In this document: positions 22,401-33,400 of the stretch, in pieces | Layout: every line of letters begins with the position of its first letter | Position numbering within the stretch: position 1 is the first letter of the stretch | NCBI GenBank assembly: GCA_902806575.1 | Contig: CADCXD010000009.1 | Coordinates: 1,364,001-1,428,000 of the forward strand | Length of the DNA: 64,000 nucleotides | From: Jackrogersella multiformis | Lineage: Eukaryota > Ascomycota > Sordariomycetes > Xylariales > Hypoxylaceae | Reading direction: 5' to 3' | Translations under genes and position numbers: made by a program | Notes under the pieces: generated by a model | What the model saw: only the letters and a program-made list of their open reading frames with translations | Told to the model about the DNA's origin: nothing | Database searches by the model: none

Positions 22401-25400
22401 CTGGCGTATTCCAGACCGGGCCTTTTGCACGCTTATCCAAGGGCCGAAGATCTCACGCACAGAGTACACCTAAGATGAAATCGCGCAGCGAAGCTGAGAG
22501 AATTCTGGCAAGTCTACAGTCTGTAGGGCTGTGATAGCTTACTAAAATTTTCTCGCCAACAAGCCTCCCATTTCATGGTCAGCTTTTTTCCGAAGTCGGT
22601 ATCGCATCTGTAGCATGTATGCTATGTAGTTCCAAATATGCACTTTGCTTCAGGATGCGGCTCTCTTGGCGAAGAGATGCCAAGGTGCGCGCCATCTCGC
22701 GAGCGGCCGTCTTGCAGGCTGGGCATTCAAGATTTTGGGGATCCGGGTGCCTAGAAGCCAAGAAAGCTAGGCGTTCTTCCCGTTGTTTTGACGTCGGCTC
22801 TCATCTAGGGGGCGTCTTATGCCGTAGGATTTGGAACTATACCGTACCGTAACTGTACGAGTGACATTTTGGAATTGCATATTCGATGGCATTTCCCGTC
22901 GAACAGTGCACTACATATGTAGGGATCCTTACGTACCTTGTACAAAACGTATGCGTGACTGAGAATTATAGTTCAGCAAACTATAACATATCCGATGATA
23001 AGTGACCGATCCTATCCCTACATAACGCACCGTCGGCTAGGTATCATGTATTTTCTCTACCGCTAGGTCAGATCAGCAGCAATACTGTATGGTGATAGCC
23101 ACTACCGATGCCCCTAGGAGAAACAAGAACACGATGCTAGTTCAATTTCTGGAAAGCCGGAGCAGAGCACCGGTAAACGACGCCCCCATTCTTCAAACCC
23201 CTTCCCCCCCTCCACCCCACGTATGTGGACGCGACACAATCAATTGAAAATTCTACCACGTCGCGCGGTTGTACGGCCACCCTTCGAGGGAAAGCCGCGA
23301 CCCTGATGGACCGGCCCTGAAATACCTTCTCCTGATAACACCCTGGCAGGATTCATCAAGAGTGCGCGCGGGTATAGACCAACCGGTATGTAGGCAGGTA
23401 GGTAAGGTCACCGTTCCATCGCAACGGATCGCCGATTTTCTGCTTATTCGAAACCCGGGCAACGTAAGTAGAGTATCCCGTAAAGCCAGCCCCTTTCACC
23501 GGCCGTTCAAACTTGCAGACGTAGGTAAAATCCCATGGTCACGGCGGGCACGAATCAGACGAAGCTGGCCCCCGCCAACACCAACGAGAAGGAGAGAAGG
23601 ATAGAAGGAAGACAGCGATGCAGCAAAAGCGGCAACAAGCGCGGGAAAGGGACGAACCAGCCAAATTGGTCTAGGCTAGCTACATAGGTATCTAGCGTGA
23701 AGCGATCGTCTAAGGATAGGTAGCTGTTGTTAGCCGGGGGGGTTTGATTTGCGTAGTATCGGCACCGAAGCGGATTGATACCATGTAGTGTAGAAACGAA
23801 GATAACCATAGTAGCATGAGTACTATGTATATCTTCTAGTGAATTCTCACATCCATGAGATAATTAACCAACAAAACTAGTATCCTTTACTATTAACCAC
23901 CTCAATCCGTGTCGGAAGGCAACGTTGTGAACATCACATGCGACAAAAAACGAGATGCAAAGGAGAAAAAAACAGTAGCAATTGAAAGCTGAAGCCACAA
24001 TCCTTTCCCCCACACGTGGTAACACACAATCCAGTTCCAGCTCTCCTTCCCTAGCCTAGCGGTCTAAGTTGTGGATTACCAGATCTGGATATAATGCGAC
24101 AGAGGGCTATCTAATTGGTTAACTTCATCCACAGGGGTCCAGAGTTTCTTTCTTCTAAAGTACGTAATGTATGTACTATGTAGTATGTACAGTACTTAAT
24201 GTTAGAACTCAGCAGGGCAATGCGTCATGCAGGTTCTGCAGGGTTCTGCATTTGCGAAAAAGGCTTGTTTTGGCGTGGCTACGACGCTAGGCAATTAGGA
24301 GAGAGCCGATAAAGATTGATGAGAAATACCCATTCATTAGCCCATTCATTACATTACATATTAGAATCCCGTTCTACCGGGAATACCAATGGCAACATCG
24401 TTATCGGGTACCTAATGTATTGTATCCATATATTATATTTAGTGTAGAGAACTGCATGTGCTAAAGGTCAAGTGCCTTCCGGCCAACTTATCAGCGCGAG
24501 ACGCCGATGCCGATTGAGCCGAACAACTTTTATTACACTCTCTTCAAGGTTCTTTTTGTGTGTACCTAGGTAGCTATAGATCTAGAGGTAAATCTAAGAT
24601 CATCGTCTTTTGAATATCATGTTATCTCAAATATCACGCATTCTTTTAGCAACACTTAAACTGATGCTTATACTGTACATATAATTTTTCATAAGCATGA
24701 GACTGATCCGTGGTTGAAGATTTTATGTGTGACACATATGCACAGTAATAGTACATCCCATGCTCCGGACGCCACTGGTATGACTTGTGTCGCGCCGGGA
24801 ACTTTGGATGCCTACATTTTGCGGGGTGGATGCAATGCATGGAAGGATGTGCGCCCTTAAGTGTGTATTTTCTTTCCACAACTTGGTAATGCTTCATCCT
24901 AGTAGTTGGAGGCAGGTCGTCACACTGCGTTGGCTGTCCACCACTACGTTGGAGCCTGCTGGAATAAACTTGTATTAACACTTGAGACATTATAACATCA
25001 CGTCGCATATATCCCAATTTTAATGTCAACGCATTGTATTAACATCGACGCGAGAAGACTGCAGCGTCCTAAGCTTCTATGAAGCCGAAACGACCCTATG
25101 TTGAGGTCGAATCCTACCACTAACGCATTGCTGAGACTGATATTCACACGAGGCTCATTCCAAGCCTCGTACAATCCTCATCCACCAATCAATTTTCGGG
25201 GCTCGAATGTGACATGACCTCCCCTGAATGCTTATGCCGGTATCCGTGAGTGTCGCGTGTCCGACAACTCAAATGACGCATGCTAGAAAAACAAACCAAA
25301 CGTGAGAAAAGAAGGGAACATGGTATGTACGGTGTCGGCACCAATACTTTAGAATCCATAAACGCGTGAAATGCACATTGTCGTGCCGACCTCCCCTCCT

Positions 25401-25540
25401 GCTTCCCTAAAGTCCCTGGGATATTGCCTTAAAACGCCGATGTATTGACATAAGCCGTAAACCAGAAGTTTATGTGACAAAGAAAAGAAGAAAAATGTGC
25501 CCTTCTCCTCGGAGGTTACGATCCCCCTCCGTTGCCATCA
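19463..25540. other. Gene-poor region of about 6 kb
   Basis: No coding sequence recognised on either strand. It holds exact TACCTAGGTA copies at 19669-19678 and 24563-24572, an AT-rich part (19.8-20.1 kb) and a GC-rich island (20.8-21.7 kb) with several featureless ORFs of under 120 codons. No terminal repeats or transposase-like translation were seen. Confidence 0.5.
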
Positions 25541-28159
25541 TTAGTAGCCGGGCTTCCCGGGCATCGGGGGCAAACCATGCCCGGTGCTCATGGGCGGCAG
25601 GTGGTTGTGACAAAAGATCTTGCCTGTACTCGACTTCATGCAGTCCTTCTTGGAAACGTCGATGAACTTGACGGGGTCCTCGTAACTCTCAAGTTGACAG
25701 CATTCGACGTTCTTCATCCACCTATTTGTGATGACCTCGTTCATCGTGAGGCGCTTTGCCGGGTCCGGATTCAGCATGTTGAGAAGTATACGTCGAAGAG
25801 GGGCGGGCTTGACGGCGAATTCGAACGCCGCGATTTTAGGATATGCATCCTTAGCCACGTCGTCTGGGTTAGCTGCCCTCTTCGCGTCGATCTTCTCCCA
25901 TCCGGTGACAAGGTCGTTATACGTCTTCTGTGACGGACTCGACAAGCCGGCCTCTGCCTTCTCCCATAAGTTGGCGTTGAAGATGAGGTACAGCATGACG
26001 ATCGCTGAACTCCATACATCGAGTGGGCGCGGGTCATACTCCACCTTCTTGCTAAGGACTTCGGGTGCGATGTATGGAAGACTGCCACAGATGCCAGGCT
26101 TGCAGAGACGCGGTTCGCCCATGCCAATGCCGCACTGGCCGCCGGCCTCCCTAAGGCCGGGATGTATGCCCGAGAAGACCTCTGAAACACCGAAATCTGT
26201 AATCTTCAACTTGCTATCTTTCGTGATTAGAAGATTCTCCAGCTTGATATCACGATGGGCGATGCCGTTCGTGTGAAGGTAGTTGATTCCTTGGCAGAGC
26301 TGCTTGAACAAGCAGAGGCGATCCACATCGCGAGTTTCCTCTTTGAGGTACTTCTTCGAAACCAAAGTGAAAAGGTCGCCCTCGGAGCAATACTCCATCA
26401 CGTGATTCCAACGCCCGTGGTTAGTACATAGACGAATGGTCTCGACGATGTTGGGGTGATGCAGGCTTTTGGCGATGCTGTACTCAGACTTGATCTTCTT
26501 CTCGTACTCATTCAAGGTTTCGGATGAGCTCTTGGAGCGGAATTCCTTGACGGCGTAGAGCTCTCCAGGACTGCCTTTGCGCACCATTAGGGTAACTTTG
26601 GAAGTCGCGCCCTTACCCAGATGCTTGCCATGTCGGCCGAGGAATTTGTGCTGGTATTCATACTCCTTCATGAGCTCGGCGATATCAACCGTGAAATCAT
26701 CCGGTAGACTAAGACTCAGTCTTCTGGCCTTCATACCAGTACCGGCATCCGGCGGAATTGCCCATGGCTGCCGTGTCAGTTCTTCTTCATTCTTCTTCTT
26801 GCGTTCCACACTCCTTGTTCGTCGAGGATTCTTGGTTGACGTAAAACCCACCACTCTGTTACGGAAGGATAGGCCAGTATTGGCCCGTGCCTTCTTGCCA
26901 TGGTTCTCTAAAAAGTCGCGGCTGGTGGGAATGGAATTCCCGTTGGACTTTTGCTTAGAAATCGAGGATTCCGTTGGAGAGCCAGGCGAAGGTGGTGTGT
27001 TAGATCTTGTTGTCACAACCGACCTGTGATAGGAGAAGCGACGGCGGCTTATGTTTGGTGTTACCCTATTGGCTGGTGTGAGGTTGGTTTCGGATGAACC
27101 CGACTCATAATTGGGCTCCTTAAACTCCGCTGTTACACCACCATTGTCCCCCACGTGGAAACTATTGCGCTTAAATATCGACATTGCCCTTGATAATGTG
27201 GACAATGTGGATGATGATTGTTGCGAGATTAGTTTTCTTGGCGTTGACGGGCGACGTGCCGATTTGGGTCGATAGCTTTCTAGCAACGGCGAAGGCGGTG
27301 TATTTAATGGCTCATAGGGTTGCGTTACGGGTCTGAGAGCAGATGGCGGTGGTGGGGGAGCATGTGACGGCGGCGGTGGTGGTGGTGGTATTAGTTGTTG
27401 TGTAGGAGCAGTAAGATGAATTGGTGAAGGAATTAAAAGAGTTGGATTTACAACGTCTTTATTGACGGTGCTCAAGGCAATGTCAGCATGCTCTAGAACA
27501 TCTGACGTAGAGGCGACAACTGAATTAGTAATAGAGCCGCGACGGTAAGTGTCGTTTTGTTCACAATAGCGAAAATCCCGTGATTGTCTCCCACTGACTG
27601 GTGTAATGGGTTCGTTAGGAAAAGATTCGCTACCGGTTTCTGTTTCCTCGTCACCTTCTTCGGGGATTGGATTGGAGAGTTCTACTGGGTAACGCCGAAG
27701 TGAATCAATTGGTGGCTGACTCTGATTTTGACTCGGATTCTGATTTGCGGCGGAAGATGCGAAAGAAGACGAAGAAGAAGAAGTAATATTGGCAGTATTG
27801 AGTGAAGTGGTAGAAGGCGACGGAGTAATTTCTGTAGGTCGAATTATTAAATTTATTGCGAGGTCAAAGGGTGGTCGCTGAAGGTTGAATATACCTGTCG
27901 ACGATGCCGATGCCGATGCCGATGCAGATGCAGATGGGGATGCAGATGCGGATGTAGATGAAGATGACGAAATTCGGGTAACAGTGGTAGTGGTAGGAGT
28001 GGTTTTTGTTGCGGATTTAGAGGAGGAAGGACGCAACAAATGAATTGAATGTTGCGACTGCGAAGAGGCCTGCAAGGGCGGCGGGTGTAAGCTGGAGGGT
28101 ATTTGCGATGACATCGCTGGGGGTCGTGCTGCCCGGGTTTGGCTTTGTGGGGCTTCCAT
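25541..28159 (-). CDS. Ser/Thr protein kinase, HAL4(SAT4)/HAL5-type
   Basis: Member of the fungal-specific HAL/NPR kinase group, which in yeast stabilises potassium and nutrient transporters at the plasma membrane. Single exon, 872 aa from the ATG opening MEAPQSQ; an upstream in-frame ATG at 28216 would add 19 hydrophobic residues with no family support. The first 500 residues are low-complexity and Ser/Pro-rich, with an alternating Ser-Ala tract encoded by a GATGCC-type repeat (27902-27968 on the plus strand) and poly-Pro. The kinase domain spans about 508-815: glycine loop LGKGATSK near 514-521, AVKEF Lys near 538, HRDIKLEN near 635-642, DFG near 655-657, PYIAPEV near 695 and DVWS near 707. 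All catalytic residues are present. The divergent neighbour lies 18 kb away across a gene desert. Confidence 0.9.
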   Translation of the reverse strand: MEAPQSQTRAARPPAMSSQIPSSLHPPPLQASSQSQHSIHLLRPSSSKSATKTTPTTTTVTRISSSSSTSASASPSASASASASASSTGIFNLQRPPFDLAINLIIRPTEITPSPSTTSLNTANITSSSSSSFASSAANQNPSQNQSQPPIDSLRRYPVELSNPIPEEGDEETETGSESFPNEPITPVSGRQSRDFRYCEQNDTYRRGSITNSVVASTSDVLEHADIALSTVNKDVVNPTLLIPSPIHLTAPTQQLIPPPPPPPSHAPPPPPSALRPVTQPYEPLNTPPSPLLESYRPKSARRPSTPRKLISQQSSSTLSTLSRAMSIFKRNSFHVGDNGGVTAEFKEPNYESGSSETNLTPANRVTPNISRRRFSYHRSVVTTRSNTPPSPGSPTESSISKQKSNGNSIPTSRDFLENHGKKARANTGLSFRNRVVGFTSTKNPRRTRSVERKKKNEEELTRQPWAIPPDAGTGMKARRLSLSLPDDFTVDIAELMKEYEYQHKFLGRHGKHLGKGATSKVTLMVRKGSPGELYAVKEFRSKSSSETLNEYEKKIKSEYSIAKSLHHPNIVETIRLCTNHGRWNHVMEYCSEGDLFTLVSKKYLKEETRDVDRLCLFKQLCQGINYLHTNGIAHRDIKLENLLITKDSKLKITDFGVSEVFSGIHPGLREAGGQCGIGMGEPRLCKPGICGSLPYIAPEVLSKKVEYDPRPLDVWSSAIVMLYLIFNANLWEKAEAGLSSPSQKTYNDLVTGWEKIDAKRAANPDDVAKDAYPKIAAFEFAVKPAPLRRILLNMLNPDPAKRLTMNEVITNRWMKNVECCQLESYEDPVKFIDVSKKDCMKSSTGKIFCHNHLPPMSTGHGLPPMPGKPGY
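27902..27968. repeat. GATGCC/GATGCA hexanucleotide microsatellite inside the kinase CDS
   Basis: About eleven units of GATGCN/GATGNN encode an alternating Ser-Ala tract on the minus strand. Because the unit is a multiple of three, length changes keep the frame, so this is a likely length-polymorphic site. Confidence 0.8.
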
Positions 28160-28449
28160 CGTTATAAATTGATTGGTACGAAGTACAGTACCAGTACAAT
28201 ACAGGAAAATGAACAAGAAAAAACAGGGCCTTATGTTGTGCTGCGCTGTGCAAATGCAGTGCTTTGCTGTGCTGGTAGGGTCTCGTAGGGACGCTAGGCT
28301 TTCTAGGTTAGGTGAGCTAGGGGACCCAACTTAGAGAAGGCAGGGGAGACAGGGTAGTGTAACAGCGTAGTAACTGCAGCAGCAATGCAGCAACAAATTA
28401 AGGCGCCGAATAAATTTGGTTGGGAGGTATTAATACCTCTATGCTAGGC

Positions 28450-28467
28450 TACCTAGGTACCTAGGTA
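28450..28467. repeat. Two overlapping TACCTAGGTA palindromes
   Basis: Copies at 28450-28459 and 28458-28467 share two bases, followed directly by GGTA. The pair lies about 290 bp upstream of the kinase start. Confidence 0.85.
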
Positions 28468-29217
28468 GGTACTGTAACCTAGTGTATGGCGGAACTTCGG
28501 CGATGGCTCGAGCGTTATTTTCCGTTTTCCGTGCAAGATCGAATTTACACCTGGAACGGCCGTTGCATCCTCAAATTGTTCCCGATATCGTAGACTGATC
28601 CGGCCAAACACACCAGGTCCCATATCCTAGCCTAGGTAGGCACTCTTATCAGGGAGGTCTAGGTAGGTCGGTAAGTCCACGGGCGATGGGCGATGGGTGA
28701 CGAGTTAAACCAAAACTAGCGACTTAAGCTGCCCTCAGAAGCAAATCGTCCTCGACCAATAGACACACCCACACATACACTACTAACAGGATAGTCTACT
28801 AATAGAATAGTACTGACTGGAGCACCCTCGGTAGTCGGCAGATCGGAGTCACTCGGTCGATTCGGCTTTCCGATGACGTTTCTTTGTTATAAGATTGGAT
28901 CTTAGTTAGGTATCTTCAGAATCTAGACAATTGACAACGAGAGCACCGGGTGCTTTCGAAACACCGAGCTGACAACACCAGGCTAGTATAGAGAAAGACG
29001 GATTCGGTAGGGCGGCGGGAATGACAACCGGTGCTTCTCGCTTCCTCGCTTTCGGATATCTCGACACAAATCTCGTATACACCTCAGGTGAATCCGAGAC
29101 AAGACACGAATAAGAGGGGCAGGCAGGAAGAAGAGTAAAAAAGAACTAAGGGTTCTCTGCACGGTAGTCTTGGCTGGTCCCTTCTTCGAATGTTCGGTGC
29201 AGGTATCATAGGCTGAT

Positions 29218-29247
29218 GGGTGGGTGGGTGGTGGTGGTGGTGGTGGT
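29218..29247. repeat. GGT/GGTG simple repeat
   Basis: GGGT units pass into a run of GGT triplets in non-coding DNA; G-rich on the plus strand. Confidence 0.8.
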
Positions 29248-30398
29248 TTATATGTAGTATGCTCCGATGTCGTGGTTGCACAGAGCGTACAAGACAGCGG
29301 GAAGTATTATAAAGGGTATCGGAGATCTACGATGCCTGGGTGCCAAGGCAAGGAGAGAAGGGAAAGAGAAAGCAAGATCCGTCCGGGAGGGGATGTAAGC
29401 CGATTATAACAATAGAGTTAAGAGGGCTGAAGAACGGACATGGTACTGAGCGTATAATGTCTGTATGTAGGAATGTATGTAGGTATGTACCTATGTAAGT
29501 CGAATCTAGTGAGCGCTTCGTTGATCTTTGGCCAAAGTCGTAATTTGCATGCGAGCAACCCACAACTATGGTACTCAAGGGAACCCTGGCTTCGTAGTAA
29601 AGTACCTATCTGAAGATATCTACCTAGGTAGGTATAGTACAATGCCTATGTATGGAAGACAACTTAAAATCCTACGCAGCTAGCTGCAGAGGACCCTGTG
29701 GAGGAGGGGGCTAGACGAAACGGCCTGCAGGAAAATGATGTATGTGTATGTATGAGTGTAGGTATGTGTGTATGTGTGTATGCGTGATAGATGTAAGTGG
29801 CAGAGTGGGTAGCACAACGTGGGGAGGAATAGGAGAGAGTCGAGACAGGTATGTAGTAGGTATGTCGACTTAAGTTGGAATTTCGAAACCCAAAGACAAA
29901 AGACAAAAGGCAAAAAAAGGCTCAAGAAGTAAATAGTACGGGGGTGATCTAAGATATTAGTACTTGCTTCGATCCGGACTTTCATCGTCGATAGGAATAC
30001 TTGGCGTACATATCTAATAGCTTCTTACATAGCTATTTGTATCGAACTTTGGCTCTGGCTCGCTGAGGATTTGTCTCGCGGTAGGACGTGTACACTGTAA
30101 TTGCGCGGCAAAATCCATGCGGCCTTGGCGGTTCTACGGTCTACCTCTCTTACTCTGTACGGTACAAGTACGTGTGTTGGTTATAGATACTATTAAATCG
30201 ATGGTCAGAAACGTGTGCATACATAATACCCAGATGATACGCATAATACATTATATTTTATGGATAATAGATAATAGATGATGTATAGGCTAGCTGCTTA
30301 GTAGCTTAGCCCAGGTAGCCTACACTACACTAGCTCAGCAATCATACATAGCAGGTACGTAGCAGGTAACCTACGACAGCTCCTGTATATCTACGTAG

Positions 30399-30467
30399 TA
30401 CCTAGGTATCGTATACTTACATCATACTCCAGGTAGGTAGGTACAACCTAGGTAGTGTACCTAGGTA
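30399..30467. repeat. Cluster of TACCTAGGTA palindromes
   Basis: Exact copies at 30399-30408 and 30458-30467 with an AACCTAGGTA near-copy between them and AGGTAGGTAGGTA runs alongside. A further exact copy is at 29621-29630 and another at 31271-31280. Confidence 0.85.
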
Positions 30468-33400
30468 CGTATGTAGGGACACTACCGCGGCGAAACGGAG
30501 GAAATGTGGACGATACAGTTCTAAGGCTTGTGCTACCTTGACGCTATTCGCTACGCTTGACGGCTCTAAAGTATCATTAATTAAAGAATTAACCTTAGTT
30601 TTTCTTGGGTCCATGGAGACCCCGGAGGGCCCCAGCTTAGAGTGGTCGTTTCTGTCGTCTAAGTAGGCAGCTAAGAGAAGACTATCTAAACCCATCTAAT
30701 CCTAGGTATCTAAACCATTATCCATTCCATTATCCATTATCATTGGGGTTCGGAGGTCTCTTCATAACTTTATGCTTCATTACACTTCTATAAAAGTAAT
30801 AAGAATTCGATTATTAATTGAGGCTAAGTAACGATACCGGACTCTAGGATACAGTAATAAATGGGGAGGCAAGTACGGAATAGGCATGGTTTAATACCTA
30901 TCATTTATTTACACCAGCCACTTTGCTTAGAAGGGAATCTATCGTTTTAAATGCCTAGGTACCTATGTAGGTATGTATTATGTATGTATGATACTATGTA
31001 AGTACATAAATGTGAGATGAATACAGAATAGATTAGATTCCACAGGTATTCTTGGCTGTCTAGCAGTTCTTATTGCATCGACGTTGGCCTTTTATATAGT
31101 ATATTTACCTGTACGCGTATATATGTAGGTACTTACACAGGTGTGTATACTTCATTTTACCATAGCAGGAATCTCGACCGTTGTGATTGGTCGGTTACAA
31201 GTCTAGTAACGCTGAGAAACTCACGAGTCACAACATCTATTAAGTCACATTTGCATGAACCTACCTTAGGTACCTAGGTAAAGAATAAGGTGCGGCTATG
31301 AATAGATGTCATAAGCTGACGATGGAATATTGCCTGCCATGGTTGTCTTCGACCTTCTGTTCTAGAAGATAGGAAGCCAATATAGATTCCTTCCTTACCT
31401 AGTCGTCGGTACTTGCGTCTAACGCCAAGTCTACTTTTGCATCACCGACATACGTACTTGTAAGGTGGCTTGTCGTCAGAGATTAACAAAACACTTGTAA
31501 ATGTAAATGATTGCCGTTTGGGAGGTCTTGGCTGTGTAATTGAGTTCTTACTTGTGCTCGGTATCGTTTCACCCTGACCAGAAATACCTAAGCAGAAACA
31601 TTGGCAATACCAAGAAACACTCATCTATCTACAGGTTCAGTCCAAGGCCTTGGCGTAGCGGTTTTCAACCTAGCCACTGTCCTACGTTTCCTGCGTCTGG
31701 CGCTTGCCAAGGTCCGAGTGTTTTTCTTACATAGTATGTACTTCCCACCACTGAATAGATGAAGCGTGCGCTAATAATAATAATAATCGCGCTCCCTAAC
31801 TTTGACGCCGTATATAAGAGGCCATCTAGGCGTTGTAAAACAACCGTGATTGCCGGTTGGTTGCCATGCCCTTCTCGAAATGATGTAGGTGTTCACGCTC
31901 CGAAGCTGCTAAGGGTAGGTATCTACAAGTAGAATTATGCAGATAGAATCACGATGATTACGAGGACGTCGAGTCTTGTCATTCGCCCTGCCGGCAGGTG
32001 TCGTGCTACTGAGATGAACATATCATCGTTGGAATGGTGACACGAGCCGGCCTCCTTTAGAGGCCTGATCCTACCTGCGTCATATCATATGCAAGGTAGA
32101 TAGCAGATATCACCATCAATGGTAGCTACTGTACATAGTATAGGTAGTCTGGTAGTATAGAAGAGTGTAGAAGAGTAATAGGAAAGTCACCAAGCAACTA
32201 GCTTGCGCATTAGCCGAAAGAACACACCTATAACCGGGCGATAGGAACTCGAACTTCATGTCGTGAACTCGCCCACGCAGCCACGGCACTGCAAGTCGAC
32301 AAGATATTCCGATCAACATTTTCCGCAAGCTTGCCAAGGCCAAATGATGATCATTGTTGCGGGTTCGCTGATGCGCCGAGCATCGGCAAGCTGTATTTTA
32401 CTGCTTAGATATTCCTAGGTACATCCTATCCTTTCCAAAAATACCTTCCCTCTTAACAGTTGTCTCTTCTAGCTTAGGTCTGTATTGCGTACCCAACAAG
32501 GCTCATCGAGGAAGACGCGACGCCATTCCGAGACCTCCCCGAGTCGGTAACAGCATGTGTCGTCGCCTGGTTGCATGCCGCCGCACTGCGCGCCTTCGTG
32601 ATTTGCCCGACGTCCCGGGCCCTGCTGACGGGCTTCGGCATCCACTGGAAGGGATCTCTCTAGATCTGCCCAAGGCAACTCTATGATCTACCTGACCTGA
32701 CTCTTGGATTAGACATCACTGCAGTATTCGCGGTATTGGGTTCATAGGCACCCCATCTGGGTTTCTGGGTTTCTTCGATATAAACTCCGACGGGTGGATT
32801 ATTATTAACCTATCATCCAAACCACGGGCGACAGGGCACCAACTAGATTTGCCAGACTTTGCCTGGCATGCCCTTCTATTCGTCGCAAAACTTTGAATCT
32901 CTCAGCAACTACCGACAGTAGCGGGAACCGCCTTCGTCACCGGTAGATGAACGAAGAGAGCGCGCAATGACGATTAGAGACGACATGTTGATCACTGATT
33001 TGGTTCCAAGTTTCTTGCATGTCTCTATCAGAATGCACTTGGCGAGAATGCAAGCGCTCGAGGCCGTTTGAAAATGATTGTTCACAAGTGCAGGGCATAT
33101 CCCTATCTAGTGTAAGCAGGTTTGTGAACGACTTCGGCCTCCTGATTGGTGGCCATCGTCGCATGTCTCGGTTTCTAGAAGAGTGTGACTATCGACACCA
33201 CTAGCACTTATTAGTTTTCGCCAGGAAAAATACTGCCTTGGCTCATTCCCCTTCCGAGGCGAGCCAAGCTGAAGATATGAAGGTTATATCTAACAGACCG
33301 AACGAAGAAATAGGCTTCGGTCGAGATCGTCGCCTAGCTTCGCCTAGCCACCAACACGTCGGCTGAATCCCACGCAGATGTATGAATAGGAGTGGCCAAA

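Noticed and set aside
28450..31280. Repeated CCTAGG motifs considered as a CRISPR-like or satellite array
   Set aside because: Spacing is irregular (8 bp to kilobases), there are no uniform spacers, and the organism is a fungus.
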